Below are positions 33,801 through 43,962 of a stretch of 64,000 nucleotides of DNA, one piece after another. Both the position numbers and the translations under genes were made by a program. Source of the DNA: Nothopassalora personata (lineage: Eukaryota; Ascomycota; Dothideomycetes; Mycosphaerellales; Mycosphaerellaceae); the NCBI GenBank assembly GCA_033816765.1, contig CM066299.1:62001-126000 (forward strand). Reading direction: 5' to 3'. Position 1 is the stretch's first letter. Every line of letters starts with the position of its first letter. Below the pieces are notes generated by a model. It had not been told where the DNA came from. It was given only the letters and a program-made list of their open reading frames with translations, and made no database searches.

Positions 33801-34310
33801 AGACGACCAAGTCTGCAAACTTACTCTTATGTCCAGGGACACTCCTCAATCAAGAAGCACCAGACACTCGTACCAGAACCAAAACCTCACGTCGCATCGT
33901 CCCGTCCATCTTTCGTGAGAGGGCGTGGTCGGTGTTGTGGTGACATTTGCCGCTATCGCGGTCCGAGATTCTTCTGCTATGTCATTTTCCTGCGCTTGCT
34001 ATGCAATCTTCTGCTACTGGTATTGTCGTCTACATCGGCAGCAATCCAAGGTGCAGAGTCAAATCGTTTCTTTTGTGTAAAAGCTAGATTCGTCGACTAC
34101 CTTGGATACTCTATCGTCGTTGAGCTGAGCTAGGACTAGGATTTGATGAGGAAAGTGGCAGGCGGTTGCAAGAGCGGACTGGACTAGGCATGAGCAGCGC
34201 ACTGTACACTCGCATGCCATGGACCTACGCTCCAGCGTGTTCGAGCAAGGACATGTCCTTTCCTTCGATATGGCATGAAGCGCTCGGTAGATTTTTGGAG
34301 CTCCCTCCAT
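30899..34310. other. Gene-poor stretch with microsatellites and a 20-base C tract
   Basis: No complete gene is supported over about 3.4 kb. Content seen: a CT/CTCG microsatellite at about 33343-33389 and a run of 20 C at 33616-33635. A short coding-like frame at 32428-32619 (with ELQEAVLAYMVCCGFDRLAQ) may be an exon or a relic. Long frames across the C tract are compositional artefacts. Confidence 0.4.
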
Positions 34311-34838
34311 TCAACCAGTCTTGCAAGCCGTAACCGTCGTCTCCGTCTCCGTAGGACAAACACAAATCCCAGCACCATCCATCGTAGTCTCCGCCGTCAA
34401 TAAAGCACACCCACCGCAATCAATACTCTTCGTCCTCGTAGTCTCAGGCTTGAGACCGCAGTCACCACATCCTCCGTGAACCTTCGTGAACGCTGTGATG
34501 GTGCATGTCTCGATGGGACCGATGCTGATGGTGGGGTCGTCTCGCTTGACGTGATTTGACACGCCTGGGGTGACGCTCGGGGCGCAGGACGTGAGAGTCG
34601 TGGTGAGGTCGGTGCTTGTGGGAAGTGGCACAGAGCACTTCATCTTGCATTGTGGGCCTTCGGCAGAGGTGAGAGCGCAGCCCTTGCAGTCGACGTACGA
34701 TGTTGCTGTGTGGCCTGCGACCGGAGGGCAGCATGTGACACCGCCTGGTGCGAGCGTGGTCGTGCAGGATGGTAAAGCATTCTGAGCTGCGGAGATGGTT
34801 GCTGATATGGCAACGAATGCTGCGATGGAGGGAGACAT
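34311..34838 (-). CDS. Small cysteine-rich secreted protein with internal duplication
   Basis: The start MSPSIAAFVAISATISAAQN (ATG at 34838) gives a typical signal peptide, likely cut after about residue 19. The frame extends further upstream, but that part is polar and would hide the signal. The mature protein is about 155 residues with 16 Cys. Two similar modules are visible: an N-terminal one with CTTTLAPGG and DCKGCALTSAE, and a C-terminal one with CTITAFTKV and DCGGCALLTAET. Between them lies NHVKRDDPT, where KR is a possible Kex2 cleavage site. The product is therefore a candidate effector or surface protein that could be processed into two related peptides. The role is unknown. Secretion is well supported by sequence; processing is inference. 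Confidence 0.7.
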   Translation of the reverse strand: MSPSIAAFVAISATISAAQNALPSCTTTLAPGGVTCCPPVAGHTATSYVDCKGCALTSAEGPQCKMKCSVPLPTSTDLTTTLTSCAPSVTPGVSNHVKRDDPTISIGPIETCTITAFTKVHGGCGDCGLKPETTRTKSIDCGGCALLTAETTMDGAGICVCPTETETTVTACKTG

Positions 34839-35437
34839 TTTGAATGCTGGATCTGTTCGAGTTGTGACTGCGCGAACTGGTGAGACGATACTGGTTCGTT
34901 GGGATGTGAAGGTCTCGGGGATGGACGCCTCACCCGTCTCTTTATGCTTCACCTTGGTGTCACAAGGACTTCAGCTCTCTAGAGTCGGTGTGACCATGCT
35001 TCGTGCCCGCCCGTGGCTGCTGCTGCTTTTGCCGTCTCGGTCCCCACATTATCGCATTCAATCCTGAAGCGAACGCAGTGATCATTGTCCTGGCCGAGCG
35101 ACGCCCTGGCGAAGCAGCGCAATGGATGCGCATAGGAGCGTTGCTCGCGATGTCATGAACAGTCATGGTGACACGGGATCCGATTACGAGCGGGAGAGGC
35201 CACAGTTGTGCAAGAGACCTTCTCGGAAGAGGCGACGGATGGCGTCCCAAAGCTCGGCACGTCTCGTGTTGTCGGTTACACAACCATCAGCTGGTCTCAG
35301 CTGTGCCATGTCTCCTTGGCAGGACCGGCCTGCTTGCTTACTTACGCCCCGCCCGATGCAACTGAGCACTACCAGGCTGCTGGCGGAGACTGGTAGGCCT
35401 CAGTGGTGATGTGTTCGATGAAGAAGTGCCGTTCTCT
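34839..35437. other. Intergenic stretch
   Basis: Spacer between two minus-strand loci. Frames on both strands overlap extensively and none stands out. Confidence 0.4.
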
Positions 35438-36618
35438 TCAGCTGGCCTCCGCAGTATCCCTCCCAGCCTTGTTTCGCTTACTCCGTCTTCGTTCCTGATC
35501 CGCGGATGTGTTGGGTCGACGTGAACTTCTCCCCTCTGCATCAGCGGCCTGATCTTTCTTCAGCTCGGCTTCTTCCTGCTTGAGAAAAGCCTCTTCGCGC
35601 TGAGCGGCAAGTGCCTCCGAGGGAGAACGCTTGCGCTTGCGCATGCGGAATCTGACGGGCCGACGCTCGCTCTCATCCTTTGACACAGCCTCTGCTTGGC
35701 TCAGGTATTCTGTAAGCTGAGCAAAGGTGAGGGTCAAGCGCTCCTTGCGTACGGCTTCTGACAAGGCGTCGACAACAGAGTCAGGGAGAAGATCGCCGAC
35801 GAACAGTTCGAGTTCGCCAGCACAAGCTGCACCACGGCCATCTCGAAAGGCCACAGCGTCTACGTCGCAACGGCATGTGCCCAAATCATCGCCCTGCCCA
35901 TCTTTCTCTATTGCAGCCCGCCACACGCTGACAGTGGCCGTCTTGTCATTTCTCTTCTGGCTCGCATACGTAATGTCGAAGCCCACCACACGCCTGATCC
36001 AGTGACTCGAGTCCAGAATATAGCTCTCTGCTAATCGAGGCAGTGCGTTCCCCTGCTGAGAATAGCTTACCTCCAGCACAAGTCCGGACAGGCCATCACC
36101 ATCGCGAGAGTACAAGGAGGCATCTGGACTCCGTTGCACCGCGATGTCTCGTGCACTGGACTGCGAGGACTGACTGCTGGCCTCAGGCTCTGCTAAATTG
36201 CATGTACACAGTCCCGCTTCCCCTGGACCAAATGTGCCTCACGCTCTCTGCCGTCTCTTCATGGTGATCGGCCTCGAGTCGTTCCGCCAATGCTTCGATG
36301 CCTCGGTATATTGCCCCGTTCACCCGTCCCAGGAACATCTGATGGGCGACCGAGGGCATGCGCAGGACGAACTCGTGCTCTAAGGGGTCGTTGTCGTAAT
36401 GTGCCTCGTCCTGGAACCAGCCCCACAGTGCTTCCTCCTCGTCCAGCCGACGTTGAAACTCTTGAAACTGCGCTGGACTGAGCTTAAAGCGCTTCCACTG
36501 GCCGGCTGTAGGGTATGCGACCGGCCTTCCACCTTCACGGAGGCGCAGGAGCGTGAGGAGTCGGTCGACGTTGGTGCGCGATGGTGCTTTCGGCGATTGC
36601 GGTGGAGACGGAGGACAT
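35438..36618 (-). pseudogene. PD-(D/E)XK-like family gene with two frame breaks
   Basis: Three consecutive minus-strand frames make up one protein of a family widespread in ascomycetes. The first starts at the ATG at 36618 (MSSVSTAIAEST). The second has RLLTLLRLREGGRPVAYPTA, HYDNDPLEHEFVLRMPS and WSRGSGTVYMQFS, and stops at 36185-36183. The third has QRSPDASL, SGLVLEVSYSQQ, LPRLAESYI, VVGFDITYAS and a long basic, Gln/Glu-rich tail to 35438. The D of PDAS with the E of LEVSYSQ resembles the active-site spacing of restriction-endonuclease-like (Uma2-type) folds; that assignment is by eye. The first break lies near 36565-36580 and the second near 36183-36200. A 49-base GT-AG intron could bridge the second but would remove conserved-looking residues. 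Confidence 0.55.
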
Positions 36619-37048
36619 GGCTGCTCCAGAACTAGTAAGAAAGAGCGCTATTAGGGCTAGTGCAGGAGCTGAGAAACAGTGGAGATAAATAAAAGGGATC
36701 TGTGAGTTAATCACTGCCGTCCCCCCCTTCGGCTAAGATGACCTAACATCTCAGACATGCCGTTTCGACTTCTCCCCCTCCACCTATCAGCAACAGTATC
36801 ACAATAGCAACAACACCATCAGACAGCTGAACAGGAGCCGATGAGGACATGAAGAACATTGGGTGAGAACGGAAAGATGTTCAGAGTGGCGGATTGCTCG
36901 ACGAGGTTGGTGAGAAAGGACAGGGCCACTGAGAAGAGCAGAGAGAGAAATGTCTTACAGTCCAACGCTCACTGCCATTCGGGGTATCTAATCCACAACC
37001 TCCCAGCCGTAAATGCATCACATAAACATCCACCATCTACTACTACAA
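36619..37048. other. Intergenic stretch
   Basis: Spacer between the PD-(D/E)XK-like locus and the 3' end of the amino-acid transporter. Nothing specific is seen. Confidence 0.4.
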
Positions 37049-38579
37049 CTACAACGACAAGTTCTTACAGCTAAACGCCGGCGTCGTAGTCGTCGAGTAA
37101 TCCGCGATAATCGCTTCAACGGCCGCATACAGTCCAGGTCCCAGCAAGAACAGTCCACAGATCATGATGAACACATGCACCACCGTCATCGTCGATCGCA
37201 GCGGTCCAGCGAACAACGTCCCCTTGTACAAGTGGTAGTACGCCACGGCAAAGAAGATGAAGCCGAAGAACGAGTCGAAAGCCGCACCGAGGAGGGAGAG
37301 GAAATCTCCCATGCTTGGGATGACTTCCGCGAAGACGAAGGCAACCATCCAAATCCCGAGCATGACCGCACCCCAGACTCCCCATCCGATCACAGTGTTG
37401 CTGTGTCCGTGGCGGGAGTTGCCCATAATCCGGCCGTAGACGAACTTGGCGCTGACGTTGGCGTAGATGACTCCGATGACCAGAGTTGGGACAATCACGA
37501 AGGCGAAAGAGGCTTTCTTGTAGTCGACGACACCGAGTGATCCAAAGGCTGGAGCGGTGGCGTATTGGCCCAGGTAGTGGAATCCAATGACTGGTGGCAC
37601 GATGAAGAGGAAGGCGGAGATACCGGCCAGGACGGCGAGGGCCTTGGGGAAGTCTTGGGGTTTCTCCATTTCGGCGATGAAGGTGGGGAAGAGGATTTGG
37701 GGGACCCAGAGGAAGGTGATGCTGGGAGCTGTTACTGGTGCGCCTGATGGGGAAGCTGGATGATATGACTTACTTGAGCACCGCATTCATGCAGTTGACC
37801 CAGGTGGTGCCCGCTCGCGGGAAGGCGTAGGTCTTGACCAGTCCGTCTTCGGGGTAATTGCCGTTGTAGCCGTAGTACGGGGCGTCTTCGATGCCGGCGA
37901 AGACGAGGAAGAGGAGGATGGCGATGCCCATGGCCGCGGCGGAGAATATGGACATGAAGGAAACATGCTTCAATGTGCGTGGCAAGGACATCACGATGCC
38001 GATGAGAGCGGTGATGACGGAGAAGATGACGGTGCACATTGAGTGGTCGGAGAGAGTGTTGAGGACCTTGGCACCCGTCAAGACGTGAAAGCCGATGAGT
38101 AGGATGTTGTTGGCGAGGAGCATGAAGGCCGTGAAGTGGTAGGCGATGTTGCTCTTGCCGAAAGCGTAGTAGCCAAAGTCGCAGATGTCCTTGATTTGTG
38201 GGTGCTTCATGATGAATTTGTGCATCGTCATTGAGGTGATGTAGAACAGGATGCCAGCTACGATCATGGTGATGATACCGGGCACCCAGCCGAGGACGGA
38301 GAGGGACCAAGACTGTGCCATGATGGCGAGGCAGACTTGGTCACCGGCGAGGAGCCATGCGGCCTTCTGCCATGACATTGTTCGGAGCTTGATGTCATGT
38401 TGGTGGTCTTCCTGCACGAGAGCAGTGATGGTGTCAATCGAGATGGTATTGTCGTAGAGCGGCAGGTGGGGGGGTTTGGCGTCCACGGGAGCGACATGGA
38501 CCGCAGACACCTTCCTCTCTAGGTCTGCACCGTTGTTGTTGTTGTTGTTGTTGTTGTTGTAGTAGTCGTAAGAAGCCAT
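37049..38579 (-). CDS. Amino-acid transporter, AAAP family
   Basis: Two exons on the minus strand (38579-37774 and 37721-37049), joined across a 52-base GTAAGT...CAG intron, give 492 residues. The N-terminal cytoplasmic tail begins MASYDYY with nine consecutive Asn encoded by a GTT/AAC microsatellite. The first helix region (SWQKAAWLLAGDQVCLAIMA), then DFGYYAFGKSNIAYHFTAFM and ITFLWVPQILFPTFIAEME fit fungal transmembrane amino-acid transporters related to Neurospora MTR. About 11 helices are visible. The expected role is proton-coupled uptake of neutral or aromatic amino acids at the plasma membrane; the exact substrate is unknown. The ATG at 38579 is preferred over upstream non-ATG extensions and lies about 115 bases after a TATAAAG box. 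Confidence 0.85.
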
Positions 38580-38693
38580 GGCGAAGGATGTGCCGATGTC
38601 CAGGCGGGTTCGGTCGGACAGATTAGTTCTATGGGCGATGCGATGCAAGGATAGATCAGACGTGTGCGACCATCTCTCAAGCACAGTGTATAA

Positions 38694-38700
38694 CTTTATA
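38694..38700 (-). promoter_or_regulatory. TATA-like box for the amino-acid transporter
   Basis: The minus strand reads TATAAAG about 115 bases upstream of the ATG at 38579, a reasonable distance for a fungal core promoter element. Confidence 0.4.
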
Positions 38701-39350
38701 TCCATCATCTCGTCGCGTACTGTAACTATTTGCACACGACAGCAGTAAAGTTCTTCTCGGGACAAGCTCTGGGTGCATGGCGTGCTCGCTGTGGGTTCTG
38801 AAGCCGGGCTGCCATGCTACTGGACTGCTTCCCAACCCTGCACCCTGCAGTTTGGTACAGTACAGTACAGTAGCTGCATGTCGACGGCGTGGTCACCACG
38901 TGTTTGCATCGAGCTCGCCCTTGTCAAGATCGTGCAGGAGGCGTGTGAAGTGAGATGGCAGACAGAGATTTGGCGCTGGCTGGGCGCCTAGATGCATGCA
39001 CAGATGGCTTGTCCAGAGCAAGACTGGCACCGAGGAAAGCTTGAAGTTTCAGCTCTGGGCTGATGATCTGAAGAAGTACAGTGAGCAGCAGCTCGCGGCA
39101 CAGATCGAGGGTGCTCAGCCTTGAGGTCTGAGAAACATTCTGTGGGTCAGAGAGCGCTGCCACCTTACAACTGTTGATTCAGCCCATCGCTTTGTGAGTC
39201 ACCAATTGACTGCATGTCGACATTGCAGTGCTCACGATGAGTCGAAGACAACGCTGAAGCATTATATCTGCCGCCTGAGGCGACTGTATCCCACTAAGAA
39301 ACAGCTCACCCACGACGAGGCCGAGCCCTCATACACTGACGGATTCAAAC
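38701..39350. other. Divergent intergenic region
   Basis: It separates the minus-strand amino-acid transporter from the plus-strand zinc-finger gene and probably holds both promoters. A short (ACAGT) repeat lies near 38857. No other gene is seen. Confidence 0.45.
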
Positions 39351-40382
39351 ATGGTCGGCTCCACAGTGCTATGCAGCACATGCAGCGCACACTTCGATGA
39401 CAATGCGGCGAGACGACAACACATGAGCGAACCTTGGCATGTCTACAACATGAAGCGCCGGGTCGCGGAGCTCGCGCCACTCTTATTGGAGCAGTACCAA
39501 TCCATTGTACCAGAAGATCACCCCAGACGCGACAGTCCGGAATCTCCAAGAACGAAGTCGAATGAAGTTGGAAGCAGCAACTCGGAATTGGTAGACAGTT
39601 CCACCTCCAAAGTCACAGATGTGCCGGATTCAGCGCATTGTCTCTTCTGCTGGGTCACATGCGGCAACGCAAATGAGAACCTCAAGCACATGGCTATCAC
39701 ACATAGCTTCCACATCCCTCACCTGGGCAAGCTCGAGACCGATGTTGGAACTCTGCTTGCGTACCTTCAGCTCGTCGTCTCCCATTTCCACGCCTGCCTG
39801 TATTGTGGCCACGAAAAGCAGTCTGCAGAAGCAACGAGAGCGCATATGCTTAGCAAAGGGCATTGTATGCTTGATCTGTCGCCAGGGTCCGACTTTCTCG
39901 ACTTCTGGGAGCCCAGCGGAGTGGATGTCCCCACTCAGCAAATGCTATCCGAGACAGAGATGCGCACTTCTGCCGGCACCATAGTCACGAGTCGGCAGCA
40001 CCGGCGGTCTGGACTCTTCGATCGAACGTCAGCTCGCGCATCGCAGGAAGTCGCTATCACACCAGCACCAACGCAAGGCTTAGCACATGGCGATCGATCT
40101 GATCAAAGCATGTCAACATCGACCAGCAGCTCCTTGGCTCTTCGTGATCGAATGGGCATCGCGGGCCTATTAGACGCCCAAAGACAAGGGCTGGCAGTGG
40201 TGCAAAAGAAGATGGTGGCTCGCGAGCAACGATCTCGAAATGAGGCGCGCTGGGTTGTGGAGAAATTCGGCAACAAGACGAAACAGAAGCACTTCAAAGT
40301 GAGTCGCTCAGGCATACACAGCGCCATGCAAGTGTGTTGATCGCTGGTGCAGCCCGATCTATCTGGAAGGAAGAATGGATGA
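39351..40382 (+). CDS. REI1/ZNF622-like C2H2 zinc-finger protein
   Basis: Exon 1 (39351-40298) carries three zinc-finger-like units: an N-terminal CSTCSAHFDDNAARRQH unit with H at the end, CLFCWVTCGNANENLKHMAI followed by TH, and CLYCGHEKQSAEATRAHML followed by KGH. The order and the phrases MSEPWHVYNMKRRVAELAPL and TLLAYLQLVV match REI1-type factors, which act in cytoplasmic maturation of the large ribosomal subunit. A 54-base GTGAGT...CAG intron (40299-40352) leads to a short last exon, PDLSGRKNG, stop at 40380-40382. Without splicing the frame ends at 40340. At about 325 residues it is shorter than typical REI1, and the acidic linker is reduced, so it may be a divergent paralogue rather than the housekeeping gene. 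Confidence 0.75.
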
Positions 40383-41164
40383 ATGATTAGCCGCCATGAG
40401 ATGTAATGCTTCGACCAGTGGACCATGGCGGCAGGCTCCTCTTCCCTGTGCCACGAGATCTTACTTCACGAATCGCCGTTGGCGCCCACGTTGTTGGCGT
40501 TCCTCTGAACGATATCGCCACATTGCGTGCAAGGAGTAACCCGGATCGTCCATTCGGCAAGCCGTTGCCTTAGGCCATTCCAAAGTACACACAATTTCAG
40601 CGTGTGAGCACGCCATCGCTCGTGCAGCACAGCACCTCTCAACAGTCTTCATCTGTGCATGCTTGATGCGCTTATGCCTATGTCTCGACGCTTGCTGAGT
40701 GTGATGTCAAGGCCATGATAGGTCGGAACGGATCTGACGGGCATGCGACACGAAGCGGGATAGTGCCGATCAGCACTGGGCTGCCTCGAACACGGGTCTG
40801 AAGTGCACGATACTGATCCTTCGCTTCGCGAAAAAAAGATCTTTATCGACGAGGACCAGCATTTTGCTGGCGCCCAAGTAGCTTTCTCCCGCGGAAAGCG
40901 GTTTGTGGGCGCAATGCTCGAATGTGTGGCTGTAATGGCGTGCTGATCAGACGAGGGTCGAGGCAATGGCAAGCGATTCTGGTCGAACATCGATGAATCG
41001 CTGTCAAAGAACATTGCCTTGGCTGATGCCGAGATATAAAGCGCTGCTGCCCAGTCTCCCACGGGTTGTGATAAGAGAGCTTGTTCACAGAATTCTGTAC
41101 TTAAGCACCTCAGTGCCGTGGCCAGAACACTGAGCAGTAGTCAGGTCATCGCCACCTGAGCATT
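40383..41164. other. Intergenic stretch; promoter of the MFS gene at 41165
   Basis: No gene is supported. TATAAA at 41035-41040 lies 125 bases before the next start and is its likely TATA box. Confidence 0.45.
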
Positions 41165-43006
41165 ATGGCGGACGAGAAACACCCAGAAGAGCATCGCCGC
41201 TCGCTACACCCTGACGACAACCCACCCAGAAGGACTTCCGCGAGCGACACGATCGCCGCGGGCTTTGCGACTGCCAACATATTGAAACCACCACCAATCG
41301 TTGAACAAGGTCAAAACCTCCACGGAGACAGCACGACCTTCGCATCGGCGGGTCTTGACACTTACTATAAGCCCAGTGAGCGGTGGGAAGGTCTTCATCG
41401 CTATGATCCGGAGTATACATGGGAGCCTTCTGAGGAACGCAGAGTCATTCGAAAGGTACCTCAGACAGCATTATATGTTGGTGTCACCTACTCACGTCAT
41501 CCAGATAGACTGGAGAATCTGCACATTTGCATGTCTCATGTTCTTTTGCCTGCAGCTTGACCGAGGTAACATAAACCAAGCATTATCGGATAACATGCTC
41601 AAGGACCTGGGCTTGACGACGAACGACTACAACAATGGCATGACCATCTTCTATTGCAGCTTCCTCTTCGCCGAGCTGCCCTCGCAGATGATCTCAAAGA
41701 AGCTTGGACCAGATCGATGGATTCCGGTCCAGATGGTTTCCTGGTCATTGGTCGCAAGCATGCAAGCCTTCCTCACCGGCAGGACCTCCTTCTTTATTAC
41801 TCGATTCCTTCTGGGTCTCATCGAGGGCGGCTTCATCCCAGACGTCATCCTCTACCTCAGCTACTACTACAAGAGCTCCGAGCTGCCAAAGCGACTGAGT
41901 TTCTTCTGGGTCGCCTACCAGTCCACCAACGTCGTCTCGGCATTCCTCGCATATGGCATCCTGCGTCTTCGGGGCCACAATGGCTTGCCTGGCTGGGCTT
42001 GGTTGTTCGCTCTGGAAGGTATGCTGACTGGCTTACTTGGCGTTCTCGCATGGTTCTACTTGCCTGCAAGCCCATACACCACCGCCAGCTGGTTTCGCGG
42101 AAAGAATGGGTGGTTTACCAAGGACGAAGAGAAGATCATTGCCAACCGCATCATTCGTGATGACCCTTCGAAGGGTGATATGCACAATCGCCAGGGTCTT
42201 GGAATCCATCAGCTCTGGGAGTGTCTTGCTGACTGGCACATGTGGCCGATGTACATCCTTGGACTGACTTGGACGATCCCGAACGTATGTTGACAGCAGA
42301 TGCCCCCGAGATAGTACGGATGCTGACGACATCGATAGACTCCTCCCACCGCATACCTCACGTTAAACCTCAAAGCGCTTGGCTTCGGGACCTTCGAGAC
42401 CAACCTGCTCACCATTCCTGCATACGTGCTCTTCATCCTGCAGCTCCTCTTCTGGACTTGGCTCTCCGAGAAGATCAACCAACGCTTCCTCCTCGGCGCC
42501 ATCGGGCAACTGTGGTCTTTGCCAATCCTCATTGCCCTTACAGTCGAGCCTGCCAACCTATCTCACTGGGCACGATGGATCCAAGGAACCCTACTCGTGG
42601 GCTATCCTTACATGCACGCCATGATGGTGGCCATCACAAGCAGAAATGCAGGCAGTGTCCGAACACGCACGGTTGCTTCCGCGCTGTATAACATGTCCGT
42701 GCAGCTGTCGAACATCATATCTTCGCAGATCTATCGCGAAGGTGACAAGCCCCTTTACAGAACGGGCAACAAGGTCCTGCTCGCAGTTCTGGCGTACAAT
42801 GTTGTTGCCTTCATCGCGACGAAGGTATTCTACCTACAGACAAACAGGTGGGTATCCATTTTGACATCCAGGTGCAATTGCTGACGTTCGCTTCTAGGAA
42901 ACGTGAAGCAATTTGGAGTTCGATGAGCCATGAAGAGAAGGGAGAGTACTTGAGAACAACGAATGATGGCGGTAACAAGAGACTCGACTTCCGCTTTGCC
43001 CATTGA
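41165..43006 (+). CDS. MFS transporter, anion:cation symporter family (allantoate/vitamin type)
   Basis: Four exons (41165-41455, 41505-42284, 42339-42847, 42898-43006) with GT-AG introns of 49, 54 and 50 bases give 562 residues. After a polar N-terminal tail of about 95 residues come 12 helices. Family marks include LDRGNINQALSDNMLKDLGL, FLFAELPSQMISKKLGPDRW, FLLGLIEGGFIPDVILYLSY and RNAGSVRTRTVASALYNM. These are typical of fungal Dal5/Liz1/Tna1-like permeases that import organic anions such as allantoate, pantothenate, biotin or nicotinate. The substrate cannot be told. All splice joins keep the frame. A TATAAA box lies 125 bases upstream. Confidence 0.9.
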
Positions 43007-43275
43007 GCGAGTATACACTGTCTGTACATACAGGAAGAGCATCATCAGGAGGGGACTGGACATTGCGTGCCGTGAACCACAGAGACGTAGATGATAGGTA
43101 ATATCACAATCCTCAGGTCAAAGAGAGCGGTTCATCCCACCATTTCGTCTGCCCGCCCGCTCAATGCTGCATCGCCGGCTAAAGTCAGGAGTGTGCTGTT
43201 GGAATCGGTTGCGGATCGGAGGTGGTCTCCGGCTGCGGTCTGGATACCGATGGTGGCGATGGAGCGGGGGCGATC

Positions 43276-43962
43276 TCAAGCTGCTGTGATGAAGGCGCCA
43301 GTGCTGGCTGCGGGTTGTAGACCATCGGCGGCTGTTGTTGTACTGGTGCATGTTGGTGGAGCGTATGTCATCTGCGGCTCTGGCTGCGCATAGGGGTTGG
43401 CGGCTGTCTGAGCTTCCGGAAGTGCTCCGATCGGCGAGGCTATTTTTGGCGCTCGGAATCCCAGTTCCGTGTCGATCTGCGCCAAAGCGCACGGCTGATG
43501 CCGAATGTGTCAGCTCGTGCCCTGCTCCCTCACTCTTTCATTGAGTGAGTGCGACTCTCTCACCTCGCAAAAGAATCCCACCATACAATCAGCGCAACCA
43601 TCCCCCCCCCCCCCCCCCCCCCCCCCCATCGATGTTGAGCACCTCTCTTGCGTCGCTTCTTTGCAGCATCGTCAGGATGAAAGCGAGCTTTCCACAGAAG
43701 AAGACGACCAGGAAGTAAAACAGGCACGATGTGTTGACTGGCTTCACGCAACGGCGGTGGTTGGGGAAGGCCTCTAGTCGTTCTTCATTGCGGCCGTACA
43801 GAACACACGGGAAAAACCATGCGAGGAGCTATGCGCAGTGTCAGCACTCGCCGAGAATGGACATGTGGTGGTGGTGGTGGTGGGTGGGCGTACGCAGGTT
43901 GAGAAGTCGCCGCCGCAGCAGCCGGCGCAGAAGTGCTTTTGCCAGCGTGTTGAAGTAGACAT
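43276..43962 (-). CDS. PLAC8-type cysteine-rich protein, frame interrupted at a poly-G tract
   Basis: Three minus-strand exons are visible: 43962-43894 (MSTSTRWQKHFCAGCCGGDF, then STC), 43828-43564 (LLAWFFPCVLYGRN, CLFYFLVVFFCGK, REVLNID, then GDGCADCMVGFFCE) and 43494-43276 (PCALAQIDTELGFRAP and a Pro/Gln-rich tail). Introns are 65 and 69 bases, GT-AG. The Cys-rich start, the hydrophobic centre, the NIxG...DC turn and the CxxCALxQxxxEL end are hallmarks of PLAC8/fruit-weight-2.2-like membrane proteins, linked elsewhere to cell-size control and metal transport. Between NID and GDGC lies a run of 26 G (26 C on the plus strand, 43602-43627). The total exon length is one base too long, so the reading frame breaks there. 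Twenty-five or 28 G would restore it. Confidence 0.65.
43602..43627. repeat. 26-base homopolymer inside the PLAC8-type gene
   Basis: Uninterrupted C on the plus strand (G on the coding strand) encodes a poly-Gly stretch in the middle of the PLAC8-type gene. Such a tract is prone to slippage in replication and to miscounting in sequencing. Confidence 0.95.

Noticed and set aside
33528..34133. A 201-codon plus-strand frame across the C tract
   Set aside because: Its sequence is dominated by poly-Pro and Thr from the C run and CAC/ACC-rich DNA. No start context or domain supports it.
36137..36185. A 49-base GT-AG intron bridging the second break of the PD-(D/E)XK-like gene
   Set aside because: It is possible and keeps the frame, but it would remove the VYMQFSRA part that fits the family pattern, and the first break would remain unexplained.
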